Shown: piece by piece, positions 37,532 through 45,817 of the stretch
How the letters are laid out: every line of letters starts with the position of its first letter
How positions within the stretch are numbered: position 1 is the stretch's first letter
Source of the DNA: Roseateles chitinivorans
GTDB taxonomy: Bacteria > Pseudomonadota > Gammaproteobacteria > Burkholderiales > Burkholderiaceae_C
NCBI RefSeq assembly: GCF_002761755.1
Contig: NZ_PEOG01000010.1
Location: forward strand, 1-64,000
Length of the DNA: 64,000 bases
Direction of reading: 5' to 3'
Program-made: the position numbers and the translations under genes
The notes under the pieces: model-generated
Databases searched by the model: none
Seen by the model: the letters and a program-made list of their open reading frames with translations, nothing else
What the model was told of the DNA's origin: nothing

Positions 37532-39436
37532 TCAGCGCGCCTCGGCGGCCGGGGCGTCGCCGTCCGGCGTGCCGGGGGTGGCGTCCGGCTTCCAGACGGT
37601 GCCGATGGACACGGACTTCAGGCGCTTGCGGCGGCCGTACCAGAGGTTGACCAGCGCGCGCGAGAACATCACCGACGAGATCATCGAGGTGATGATGCCC
37701 AGGCAGTGCACGACCGCGAAGCCCTTGATCGGGCCGGAGCCGAAGGCCAGCAGCGCCAGGCCCGCGATCAGCGTCGTGACGTTGGAGTCCAGGATGGTCG
37801 CCCAGGCGCGCTCGTAGCCGGCGTGGATCGCCTGCTGCGGTGCCATGCCGGCGCGCAGTTCCTCGCGCACCCGCTCGTTGATCAGCACGTTGGCGTCGAT
37901 GGCCATGCCCAGCACCAGCGCGATGGCGGCGATGCCGGGCAGGCTCAGCGTGGCCTGCAGCATCGACAGCACCGCCAGCAGCAGCAGCAGGTTGAAGCCC
38001 AGCGCCACCGCCGAGAAGACGCCGAACATCATGTAGTACAGGCACATGAAGACCGCCACGGCGACGAAGCCCCAGGTGACCGACGCGATGCCCTTGTCGA
38101 TGTTGTCCTTGCCCAGCGACGGGCCGATGGTGCGTTCCTCGATGATCTCCATCGGCGCGGCCAGCGAGCCGGCGCGCAGCAGCAGCGCGCTGTCGCTGGC
38201 TTCCTGCGCCGACATGTTGCCGCCGGTGATCGAGAAGCTGTTGCCCAGCTCGCCGCGGATGACCGGCGCGGTCACGACCTGGCCCTTCCCCTTCTCGAAC
38301 AGGATGATGGCCATGCGCTTGCCGATGCTCTCGCGCGACACGTCCTTCATGATGCGGGCGCCCTTGGCGTCCACCTTCAGGTTGACCGAGGGCTGGTGGT
38401 TCTCGTCGAAGCCGGGCTGGGCGTCGTTGAGGTTGTCGCCGGTCAGCACCACCTGGCGCTTGACGATGATCGGGGCGCCGTCTCTTTCGGTGAAGCGCTC
38501 GGTGCCGAACGGCACCGGTCCGGTGCCGGCCAGCGCGGCCTGCGCCTCGGCGCTGTCGTCGACCATGCGCAGCTCGAGCGTCGCGGTGCGGCCGATGATG
38601 TCCTTGGCCTTGGCCGTGTCCTGAACGCCCGGCAGCTGCACGACGACGCGATCGCGGCCCTGCTGCAGGATCACCGGCTCGGCCACGCCCAGCTCGTTGA
38701 CCCGGTTGTGCAGCGTGGTGATGTTCTGCTTGATCGCGGCGTCCTGGACGGCGATCTCGGCCTGCGGCGTGAGCGAGCCGTTCAGCCGCAGCTCGGTGCC
38801 GGCACCGGTGGCGGTCCAGGCGAAGTCGGGCACCTGCTCGCGCAGCAGGTTCAGCGCCTGCGTGCGGGTGGCCTCGTCGCGGAAGTTGATGGCGACGTCG
38901 TTGCCTTCGCGGGTGATGCCGGCGTGGCGGATGTTCTTGTCGCGCAGCATGGTGCGGACGTCGGAGGCCATCGATTCGGCCTTCTTCGTCAGCGCGGCCT
39001 TCATGTCGACCTGCATCAGGAAGTGCACGCCGCCGCGCAGGTCCAGGCCCAGGTACATCGGGAACGCATGCAGCGAGGTCAGCCACGCGGGGCTGCGCGA
39101 GACCAGGTTCAGCGCAACGATGAAGGTCGGGTCGGAGGTCTCGTTGCCGTTGAGGGCCTTGGCGATCGCGTCCTTGGCCTTGATCTGGGCGTCGGTGTCA
39201 TGGAAGCGGGCGCGCACGGAGCCGGCTTCCAGGTGCACGAAGTCGGGCGTGACGCCGACCTGCTTGATCGCCTGCTCGACGCGCTGCCGGACGGCGTCGT
39301 CGACCTTGACGGTGACCTTGGCGCTGGACACCTGCACCGCCGGCGCTTCGCCGAACAGGTTGGGCAGCGTGTAGATCAGGCCCACCAGCAGCGCCACGAC
39401 GAGCAGCGCGTACTTCCACAGCGGATAACGGTTCAT
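37532..39436 (-). CDS. secD: Protein translocase subunit SecD
   Basis: 634 residues. Start at MNRYPLWKYALL; the upstream open frame is noise. Features in order: first helix, periplasmic P1 domain with GLDLRGGVHFLMQVD, a second periplasmic region with NSFSITGGNMSAQEASDSALLLRAGSLAAP, then five helices with VLGMAIDANVLINERVREELRAG and GSGPIKGFAVVHCLGIITSMISSVMFSRALV. It uses the proton gradient to complete secretion. Transcribed yajC-secD-secF-DUF1631. Confidence 0.97.
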   Translation of the reverse strand: MNRYPLWKYALLVVALLVGLIYTLPNLFGEAPAVQVSSAKVTVKVDDAVRQRVEQAIKQVGVTPDFVHLEAGSVRARFHDTDAQIKAKDAIAKALNGNETSDPTFIVALNLVSRSPAWLTSLHAFPMYLGLDLRGGVHFLMQVDMKAALTKKAESMASDVRTMLRDKNIRHAGITREGNDVAINFRDEATRTQALNLLREQVPDFAWTATGAGTELRLNGSLTPQAEIAVQDAAIKQNITTLHNRVNELGVAEPVILQQGRDRVVVQLPGVQDTAKAKDIIGRTATLELRMVDDSAEAQAALAGTGPVPFGTERFTERDGAPIIVKRQVVLTGDNLNDAQPGFDENHQPSVNLKVDAKGARIMKDVSRESIGKRMAIILFEKGKGQVVTAPVIRGELGNSFSITGGNMSAQEASDSALLLRAGSLAAPMEIIEERTIGPSLGKDNIDKGIASVTWGFVAVAVFMCLYYMMFGVFSAVALGFNLLLLLAVLSMLQATLSLPGIAAIALVLGMAIDANVLINERVREELRAGMAPQQAIHAGYERAWATILDSNVTTLIAGLALLAFGSGPIKGFAVVHCLGIITSMISSVMFSRALVNLWYGRRKRLKSVSIGTVWKPDATPGTPDGDAPAAEAR

Positions 39437-39594
39437 GAGGAGATCCTCTGCAAACCAGGCGCCTCGCCCTTCCGCGCTCGGCGTCGGGCCGGCGGGCGCC
39501 ACTGAAAGCGGACCCGGCCGGTGCGGGGCACGGGCCGGGTCGTCAGGGAGCGGTCACGCGGATGGCGCGGGCCGCTCCGGGTCGGGTTGTCGAA

Positions 39595-39924
39595 TTACTT
39601 CGAGACGGTGCCCTTGGGCAGGACCTGCACGACCGAGGTGCGCTGGACCTGGATCTCGACGCCGGCGGCGATCTCGACGCTCAGGTACTGCTCGCCGATC
39701 TTGCTCACCTTGCCGAGCATGCCGCCGGCGGTGATGACCTCGTCGCCCTTGGACAGGGCCTCGACCATCGCCTTGTGCTCCTTCTGGCGCTTCATCTGGG
39801 GACGGATCATCACGAAGTACATGACGACGAACACGGCCACCAGGGGCAGCATCTGCAGGAAGCCGCTGGTCGGATCGGCCGAGGCGGCGCCCGCGGTCTG
39901 GGCAAAAGCGTTGGAAATAAACAC
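39595..39924 (-). CDS. yajC: SecDF-associated protein YajC
   Basis: 109 residues. A single membrane helix (MLPLVAVFVVMYFVMIRPQMKRQKEHK) with a cytoplasmic part DEVITAGGMLGKVSKIGEQYLSVEIAAGVEIQVQRTSVVQVLPKG. The family N-terminus FISNAFAQ is preceded here by GTG at 39924, with GAGGG about ten bases upstream. I therefore use the GTG start rather than a non-homologous upstream ATG at 39984. First gene of the sec operon; queA/tgt, often found before it, are outside or absent. Confidence 0.93.
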   Translation of the reverse strand: MFISNAFAQTAGAASADPTSGFLQMLPLVAVFVVMYFVMIRPQMKRQKEHKAMVEALSKGDEVITAGGMLGKVSKIGEQYLSVEIAAGVEIQVQRTSVVQVLPKGTVSK

Positions 39925-40140
39925 GTCGATATCCCTCAGGAAAGGCGTTGGCGCGAGCCCGGAAGCCGGAGCGCCGCCGGGCACGAGGCCCGGACGTACG
40001 GAAGAACCGGTGATTGTATGCGGCCCGTCCGGCCGGCCCGGCGCCCGCCGGACGCGGATTTAACTGGGGTTGACCTCCGCAAAGTCAATCCAATACCGTC
40101 CCCGGAAGCCCGCCGGGTGGACCTGCGATGATCCGCACCC

Positions 40141-40806
40141 ATGACTTCAGACACCCTCGAACTGCAGGACGTCGAGAAACGCCGCCAGGCCGACCAGGCC
40201 TATGACGCGATCGAGACCCTGATCGCGACGCTGCAGTTGCGCCCGGGGGCGCCGGTGGTGGAGTCGGAGCTGATCGCCCGGATCGGCCTGGGGCGCACGC
40301 CCACGCGCGAGGCGCTGATGCGGCTGGTGGCCAGCGGCCTGATCGCGCAGCAGCCGCGGCGCGGCCTGCTGGTCAGCGACATCCCGCTGGCCGAGCACCT
40401 GGACCTGCTGGAGGCGCGCCGTCCGCTGGAGCGGCTGATCGCCTGCTGCTCGGCGCGGCGGGCCTCGCCGGCGCAGCGCTCGGCGCTGCTGGCCTGCGCC
40501 GCCCGCATGGCGGAGGCGGCCGAGCGCCACGACCTGGAGGCCTACATGCGGGTGGACCAGGCCCTGGACCGCGTCAATCATGCGGCCTGCCGCAACCGCT
40601 ATGCGGTGGCGGCGGTGCTGCCGATGATCATCCAGTGCCGGCGCTTCTGGTATGCGTACCGGCACCTGGGCGACGTCGCCAGCGGCGCCCGGGCGCACCA
40701 GCGCCTGGCCGAGACGATCGCCAGCGGGGACGGTGTGGCGGCCGCCGAGGCGTCCGATGCCCTGATGGCGCACTTGCGCAACTTCACGCTACAGGTGATC
40801 GCATGA
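40141..40806 (+). CDS. GntR-family (FadR/FCD-type) transcriptional regulator
   Basis: 221 residues. The winged helix is at about 15-80 (AYDAIETLIATLQLRPGAPVVESELIARIGLGRTPTREALMRL then LIAQQPRRGLLVSDI). An all-helical FCD-type domain follows (about 95-215) with metal-ligand-like residues in DLEAYMRVDQALD and AHQRL/AHLRN. Regulators of this kind respond to small carboxylates or amino-acid-derived ligands. The stop overlaps the start of the proline-racemase-like gene (ATGA). In other bacteria GntR/FCD regulators are often next to hydroxyproline epimerase genes, which supports a historic link. Divergent from yajC. Confidence 0.85.
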   Translation: MTSDTLELQDVEKRRQADQAYDAIETLIATLQLRPGAPVVESELIARIGLGRTPTREALMRLVASGLIAQQPRRGLLVSDIPLAEHLDLLEARRPLERLIACCSARRASPAQRSALLACAARMAEAAERHDLEAYMRVDQALDRVNHAACRNRYAVAAVLPMIIQCRRFWYAYRHLGDVASGARAHQRLAETIASGDGVAAAEASDALMAHLRNFTLQVIA

Positions 40807-41348
40807 ATGTCCTGCCCACCCCGACCCGGCTGATCGACGCGCATGTCGGCGGCGTGCTGACTCGCGTGGTCGTCAGCGGCGGTCCCGCGCTGGCCGGCGC
40901 GACGATGACCGACCGGCTGGCCGCCTTCGCCGCCGGTCACGATGCCTGGCGCCTTGCATTGACCGGCGCGCCGCGCAGCGCGCCCGGCACCCAGGCCGCG
41001 CTGCTCACCGACCCGGAGCGTCCCGGCAGTCTGGCCGGCGTGCTGTTCCTGGCGTCCACCGGTCCGGTGGCGGCAACGCCGGACAGCCTGATCGCAGTGC
41101 TGGCCGCGCTGGCCCATGTGGGACGCCTGCGGCCGGGACCGGTGCGACTGGACACGCCCGAGGGCACGATCGCCGCGAGCTTCGCGCTGGACGGCACCGT
41201 GCGCTTCGACGATCCGGCGCTTGAGCAGCGCGAGGGGCGCGGTCACATCCTCTTGGACGGCACCTGGGTCGCCGAACCGGACGACCCGTTGGCCTGGGGC
41301 GCGCCGGTGTCGGCATCGCCGGACGCGGCCGCGGTCGGCGGCGATTGA
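40803..41348 (+). CDS. Half-length proline-racemase-family homologue lacking the catalytic Cys
   Basis: 181 residues, against about 310-335 for proline racemase or 4-hydroxyproline 2-epimerase. The N-lobe is recognisable: LIDAHVGGVLTRVVVSGGP corresponds to the family's IDSHTGGEPTRxVxxGGP; then APRSAPGTQAALLTDP, AGVLFLASTGPV, ALAHVGRLRPGPVRLDTPEGTI. At the place of the conserved GMCGHGTIG, which supplies one of the two catalytic cysteines, the sequence reads STGPVAATPDSLIA with no Cys. The C-lobe with the second Cys is missing; the frame ends after about 30 non-conserved residues. Racemase activity is therefore not expected. It is coupled to the GntR gene and could be a ligand-sensing partner or a decaying gene with its frame kept open. 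Confidence 0.75.
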   Translation: MNVLPTPTRLIDAHVGGVLTRVVVSGGPALAGATMTDRLAAFAAGHDAWRLALTGAPRSAPGTQAALLTDPERPGSLAGVLFLASTGPVAATPDSLIAVLAALAHVGRLRPGPVRLDTPEGTIAASFALDGTVRFDDPALEQREGRGHILLDGTWVAEPDDPLAWGAPVSASPDAAAVGGD

Positions 41349-41418
41349 ACCGGCCTGATCGGAATCCGGTGGGACAGCCGACCCGGGCCGCGCCGGACGG
41401 CGGTCTTGCCCGGGCGGC

Positions 41419-41991
41419 TCATCGCAGGCTCACCCGAGCGACGCTGATCTGCGTGGTGCCGTCGGGCAGCGGCTTCAGCGCCACGACCCGGAAGTCCTTC
41501 GGCAGGCCGACCTTGTAGAGCCGGCCGCCGGCATCGGGTTTGTCGTCGTCGCAGGTCAGCGGGCCGCTGTCACGCGGCTTGCCGCGCGGCGCATCGGCCG
41601 CGCCGCAGTCGAGCGGCGTGCCGTAGCGCGCGAGCGCGCGGCGGTAGAAACGGCCGATGCGGTCGACGTCGTCCTGGCTCTGGAACTTGCCCGCGGCCAG
41701 ACGCAGGCCGAAAAGCCCGCCCCACAGGCTCATCCGCACGCCGGACTTGTCCTCGTCCCGGTCCTTGTAAGGCACGGCACCGGGGTAGAGCGGGGTCTCG
41801 AGATCGACCCCGTCAGCCTTCGCGTCGAAGGTGATGCCGGCGCTGAAGCCGTCCGAGGCTGGCGGCGGCGGCGGCGGCGCGGGCTGGGCGCAGGCGCCGA
41901 GCGCCAGCGTGACCGCCGCAAGCAGCAACACGCTGCGGCGATGCCAGCCGGCGGGCCTGGGCACGGCGTGGAGGTCGGAAGAGGTGGACAT
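41419..41991 (-). CDS. Hypothetical lipoprotein
   Basis: 190 residues from the ATG at 41991, preceded by CAGGGAG. The signal RRSVLLLAAVTLALGAC ends in a lipobox (Cys about 34), followed by a Pro run (QPAPPPPPP). The rest (LETPLYPGAVPYKDRDEDKSGVRMSLWGGLFG and FYRRALARYGTPLDCG) resembles uncharacterised envelope proteins of this order; two Cys may pair. A minus-strand TAGAGT about 35 bp upstream of the ATG is a possible -10. The frame that continues upstream into the EamA gene is noise. Confidence 0.65.
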   Translation of the reverse strand: MSTSSDLHAVPRPAGWHRRSVLLLAAVTLALGACAQPAPPPPPPASDGFSAGITFDAKADGVDLETPLYPGAVPYKDRDEDKSGVRMSLWGGLFGLRLAAGKFQSQDDVDRIGRFYRRALARYGTPLDCGAADAPRGKPRDSGPLTCDDDKPDAGGRLYKVGLPKDFRVVALKPLPDGTTQISVARVSLR

Positions 41992-42127
41992 CGGGCGCTC
42001 CCTGGTTCGCTGAATGCGGCGCACTCTACGAACCGACGCGACGCGCGGCGTCCTCGCGGCGACGGACTGCGCGACCGGCGGGACGAACCGCAGTCCTGAG
42101 GGAGAGCCCGCGACACGCCGCCGCGGC

Positions 42128-43228
42128 TCAGCCGCGCCGGCGCAGCGTCCACAGCGCCGCGCCGATGAGTCCGACGCCCGCCAGTTGCGCCGGCCCCAGC
42201 GCGCGTCCGTAGACGAGCCAGTCGACCAGCACCGCCGTGCCCGGATAGACGAACTGCAGCACCGCGATGCGCCCGGTGCCCAGGCGCGCCATGCCCGCAT
42301 AGAGCACGACATAGGCCAGGCCGGTGTGCAGCACGCCAAGGCCCGCGAGCCATCCCCAGGCGGCGCCGAAGGCCGGCCAGCCGTGCATCAGCGGCCACGG
42401 CAGCAGCACCAGCACACCAACGACGCACTGCCCCGCCGACAACGCGAAGGAGCCGGCGCGATCGGCCTCGATCTTGGCGATGAAGCTGGCGGCGGCATAG
42501 CTGAGCGAGCCCAGCAGGCACATCAGCACGCCGCTTGCGTAGCCGGGCAGCTCGGTCGCGCGCCCGCCGGCGGTGGCGCCGAAGGCGTCGTCCGCGACGC
42601 CGGTGGTGAGCGCCAGCCCGCACAGCGCCACCGCCGTGGCGAGCCACTGCGCGCGGTCCACGCGCTCGCGCAACCAGAACGCGCCCATCGCCATCAGCCA
42701 GAACGGCTGCAGGTGGAAGACCACGGTGGACACGGCGATCGAGCAACGCGGGATGGCGGCGAAGAACAGTCCCCAGTTCAGCACCGTCAGCACGCCGACG
42801 GCGATCACCGCGGCCAGCGGCCGACCGCGCAGCCGGAAGAGCTCCCCCAACCGGCCGCGCGCGGCCCCCCAGAGCAACAGCGCGGCCAGCCCGAATGCAC
42901 AGCGGAACCACACGGTCGTGGCCGGGTCCTGCGCGGCCTCTTCGACAAAGACGCCGATGGTGCCGAGCAGCAGGCCGCCGCCGACCATGAGCACCTGGCC
43001 TTCGCGCAGACGCCGGGCCGCCTCGGGCGCGCCGGGCCCCGTGCTCGTGACGCTCGTGACGCTCGTGACGCTCGTGGCGCTCGTGGCGCTCGTTGAGCTC
43101 GTTGAGCTCACGGGCGTCATACCGGACGTCACGGCGGATGTCGCGCCGGGCGAGGGTTGGGCCGCGGACGGCGCCCCGTCGGTGCTGGCGGGCGTCGCGG
43201 CGATGCCTGAGGGGGCGAGTGAAGTCAT
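42128..43228 (-). CDS. EamA-family (DMT) transporter with repeat-rich N-terminus
   Basis: 366 residues from the longest ATG. Residues ~85-366 give ten hydrophobic segments in two EamA halves (GGGLLLGTIGVFV to GLALTTG, then YASGVLMCLLGSLSYAAASF to GLIGAALWTL), the drug/metabolite exporter layout. The first ~80 residues are low-complexity Ser/Thr/Ala (STSSTSATSATSVTS), encoded partly by a 9-bp tandem repeat, so the true start may lie further in, for example the Met at 43120. Divergently transcribed from a LysR gene that could control it. Confidence 0.82.
   Translation of the reverse strand: MTSLAPSGIAATPASTDGAPSAAQPSPGATSAVTSGMTPVSSTSSTSATSATSVTSVTSVTSTGPGAPEAARRLREGQVLMVGGGLLLGTIGVFVEEAAQDPATTVWFRCAFGLAALLLWGAARGRLGELFRLRGRPLAAVIAVGVLTVLNWGLFFAAIPRCSIAVSTVVFHLQPFWLMAMGAFWLRERVDRAQWLATAVALCGLALTTGVADDAFGATAGGRATELPGYASGVLMCLLGSLSYAAASFIAKIEADRAGSFALSAGQCVVGVLVLLPWPLMHGWPAFGAAWGWLAGLGVLHTGLAYVVLYAGMARLGTGRIAVLQFVYPGTAVLVDWLVYGRALGPAQLAGVGLIGAALWTLRRRG
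43043..43110 (-). repeat. 9-bp tandem repeat, about 7 units, inside the EamA N-terminus
   Basis: Units on the plus strand: GCTCGTGAC (three times), GCTCGTGGC (twice), GCTCGTTGA (twice), then a partial GCTCAC. The 9-bp period keeps the reading frame and encodes the S-x-T/S-x-T triplets of the protein. Confidence 0.85.
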
Positions 43229-43325
43229 GCTTCGAGTCTGCGGCGCGGATGTCCGACAGCAAAGCGAATCCTCATCACGCTTAGCATCAGGGAATCGAAT
43301 GCTCGCCCGCGTGGCGGAGGACAGG

Positions 43326-44222
43326 ATGCCCTCGACCGATCTTCAACTGGACTGGCTGCGCGCCTTCGTCGCCGCCGTGGACGCGGGCTCGCTGACGGCT
43401 GCGGGACAGTGGGTGCATCGCTCGCAGTCGGCGCTCAGCATGCAGATCGCGAAGCTCGAGCGGGCGGTCGGACAGCCGGTGCTGGTGCGGACGCCGCGCC
43501 GGCTCGACCTCACGCCCGCCGGCCGCGAGCTCCTCGGCCATGCGCGACGGCTGATCGCGCAGCACGACGAGGCGGTGCAGGCGCTGCGGCGCGAAACGCT
43601 GCATGGGCGGCTGACCGTCGGCGTGCCGGAGGACTACGCGGTGCCCTACCTCACGCCGGTGCTGCGCGACTTCGCCGGCCGGCACACCGCGGTGGAGCTG
43701 ACGCTGGTCTGCCAGCAGTCGACGGTGCTGATCCCGCGGCTCGCGCGCGGCGAGGTCGACGTGGCCGTGGTCACGCGCGATCGCGCCGGTCGTGGACAGC
43801 CGCTGTTCGATGAGCCGCTCGCGTGGTTCGGCGCCCCGCGCTTCGAGGCCTGGCGGCAGACGCCGCTGCCGGTGGCCGTGTACGAATCGGGCAGCCTCGC
43901 GCGCAAGGCGGCATTGGCGGCGCTGGCCGCATTGAAGCGCCCCTGGCGCATCGTCTGCGACAGCGCGAGCCCGGCCGGCATGCTCGCGGCCGTCGAGAGC
44001 GGTCTGGCGATCGCGCTGTTCACGCGCTGCAGCGTGCCGGACGGCATGGAGCTGCTGGACGAGCGCCATGGCATGCCGCCGGCCACCTCGCTGCCGGCGA
44101 TGTCGGTGGTGCTGATGCGGAGCAAGGCCTCGGCCGGATCGGCGGCGGCGGACGCCTTCGCGAGCCAGGTCTTGCGCACGCTGGCGCGCAGCCGGAGCGG
44201 CTCGACTATGCTGCGCCGATGA
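43326..44222 (+). CDS. LysR-family transcriptional regulator
   Basis: 298 residues. Helix-turn-helix at about 5-65: LDWLRAFVAAVDAGSLTAAGQWVHRSQSALSMQIAKLERAVGQPVLVR. The effector-binding domain follows from ~90 (HGRLTVGVPEDYAVPYLTPVLRDFAG). Start chosen at MPSTDLQLDW with GGAGGAC just upstream; an earlier ATG at 43300 is possible. It diverges from the EamA transporter and its stop overlaps the start of the binding-protein/permease fusion (ATGA), so it may regulate either neighbour. Confidence 0.88.
   Translation: MPSTDLQLDWLRAFVAAVDAGSLTAAGQWVHRSQSALSMQIAKLERAVGQPVLVRTPRRLDLTPAGRELLGHARRLIAQHDEAVQALRRETLHGRLTVGVPEDYAVPYLTPVLRDFAGRHTAVELTLVCQQSTVLIPRLARGEVDVAVVTRDRAGRGQPLFDEPLAWFGAPRFEAWRQTPLPVAVYESGSLARKAALAALAALKRPWRIVCDSASPAGMLAAVESGLAIALFTRCSVPDGMELLDERHGMPPATSLPAMSVVLMRSKASAGSAAADAFASQVLRTLARSRSGSTMLRR
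44207..44212 (+). promoter_or_regulatory. -10-like box 6 nt before ATG
   Basis: TATGCT, then GCGCCG, then ATG at 44219. It lies within the end of the LysR gene and could allow a separate leaderless transcript of the transporter gene. Confidence 0.3.
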
Positions 44223-45802
44223 TGCTGCTCCGCCGGCTGCGGCCGCTCCTCTTCCTGTTGCTGGCCGGCGCGGCGCTGGCGACCGGATCCCGCGCCTGGG
44301 CAGCCGAGCCGCTGCGGATCGGCTCGAAGCGCTTCACCGAAAGCTACATCCTGGCCGAGATCCTCGCGCAGACGGCGCGGACCGGCGACCCGGCCGCCGC
44401 AGTCGAGGTGAAGCAGGGGCTGGGCAACACGGCCATCGTCCATGCGGCGCTCCGGACCGGCGGCATCGACGTCTACGCCGAGTACCTCGGCACGATCGAG
44501 CGCGAGATCCTCGGCCATGCGACGACCGGCGCGCCGCTGGCGCAGTTGCAGGCGGAGTTGCGCCCCCTGGGGCTGGCGATCGACGTGCCGCTGGGCTTCA
44601 ACAACGGTTATGCGCTGGCGATGCGATCGGCCCAGGCGCGTGCGCTCGGGCTCAGGGCACTGTCCCAGCTGAAGGGACAAGCGGCGCTGCGGCTGGGGCT
44701 CAGCAACGAGTTCCTGGGGCGCGCCGACGGCTGGCCCGGCCTGTCGCGGCGTTACGCCTTGCCGCAGACGCCGACCGGACTGGATCACGGGCTGGCCTAC
44801 CGCGCGCTCGCGGAGGGCCAGATCGACCTCACCGATGTCTATACGACCGATGCGCAGATCGCGGCGCTCGACCTGACGGTGCTCGACGACGATGCCGGCT
44901 TCTTCCCGCGCTATGACGCCGTGCTGCTGTATCGCCTCGACCTGCCTCGCCGGCATCCGCGCGCCTGGGCGGCGCTGCAGACGCTGCGGGGACGGATCGA
45001 CGAGGCCGCGATGATCGCGATGAATGCGCAGGCGGAGATCCAGCGGCAGCCGTTCGACGCGATCGCACGAGGCTTCCTCGCCAAGCCGCGCGGCCCGGCG
45101 AGCGGTGCGCCCGCTGCCGCGTCCTCGTCGACGTCCTCGGCCACGCTCGAGCCGGCCACCACGCGATCGACGTCCGGCCTGTGGGCTCGGATCGCGGGGC
45201 CCGATCTCGGCCGGCTCACGGTGCAGCACCTGACGCTGGTGCTGGGCGCCGTCGGTCTCGCCGCGCTGGTCGGCGTGCCGCTCGCGGTCGCGCTGCATCC
45301 ATGGCCGCGCTGGCGCGAAGCGCTGCTGGCCGCCTGCGCGCTGCTGCAGACGGTGCCATCGCTGGCGATGCTGGCGCTGCTGATCTGGGCGATGGACCGG
45401 ATCGGGCCGGTGCCGGCGCTGGTCGCGCTGACGCTCTATGCGCTGCTGCCGGTGCTGCGCAACTGCACCGTCGGGCTCAGCGAGGTGCCGCAGGGGCTCA
45501 CCACCGCGGGGCGCGCGCTCGGCCTCACCCGTGGGCAGGTGCTGCGCTCGATCCAGCTGCCGCTGGCGCTGCCCGTCATGCTGGCGGGCCTGCGCACCGC
45601 GACCAGCCTCTCGGTCGGCACCGCGACGATGGCCGCCTTCATCGGCGCCGGCGGCTATGGCGAGCGCATCGTCACCGGCCTGGCGCTGAACGATCAGGCC
45701 TTGCTGCTCGCCGGCGCGCTGCCCGCGGCGGCGCTGGCGCTGGCGCTCGAGGGCGGGTTCGGCGTGATGGGCTGGTGGTTGGCGAGGCGCCGTCGCGGCT
45801 GA
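44219..45802 (+). CDS. Osmoprotectant/betaine-type ABC transporter: binding protein fused to permease
   Basis: 527 residues. Signal peptide of about 29 residues (LRPLLFLLLAGAALATGSRAWA). OpuC/ProX-type binding domain ~30-290: LRIGSKRFTESYILAEILAQ, VKQGLGNTAIVHAALRTGGIDVYAEYLGT, LGFNNGYALAM, YRALAEGQIDLTDVYTTDA. An Ala/Ser linker (~295-325) is followed by a ProW/OpuCB-type permease (~330-527) with QTVPSLAMLALLIWAM and the EAA loop TTAGRALGLTRGQVLRSIQLPLALP. Quaternary-amine or similar ligands (choline, betaine, ergothioneine) are typical for the family. No ATPase gene is adjacent. The start overlaps the LysR stop by four bases. Confidence 0.85.
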   Translation: MMLLRRLRPLLFLLLAGAALATGSRAWAAEPLRIGSKRFTESYILAEILAQTARTGDPAAAVEVKQGLGNTAIVHAALRTGGIDVYAEYLGTIEREILGHATTGAPLAQLQAELRPLGLAIDVPLGFNNGYALAMRSAQARALGLRALSQLKGQAALRLGLSNEFLGRADGWPGLSRRYALPQTPTGLDHGLAYRALAEGQIDLTDVYTTDAQIAALDLTVLDDDAGFFPRYDAVLLYRLDLPRRHPRAWAALQTLRGRIDEAAMIAMNAQAEIQRQPFDAIARGFLAKPRGPASGAPAAASSSTSSATLEPATTRSTSGLWARIAGPDLGRLTVQHLTLVLGAVGLAALVGVPLAVALHPWPRWREALLAACALLQTVPSLAMLALLIWAMDRIGPVPALVALTLYALLPVLRNCTVGLSEVPQGLTTAGRALGLTRGQVLRSIQLPLALPVMLAGLRTATSLSVGTATMAAFIGAGGYGERIVTGLALNDQALLLAGALPAAALALALEGGFGVMGWWLARRRRG

Positions 45803-45817
45803 TCCACGACCGGGCGC

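Noticed and set aside
36443-39505. A 1020-codon plus-strand frame antisense to secF-secD
   Set aside because: secD and secF on the other strand are certain; the frame is a shadow.
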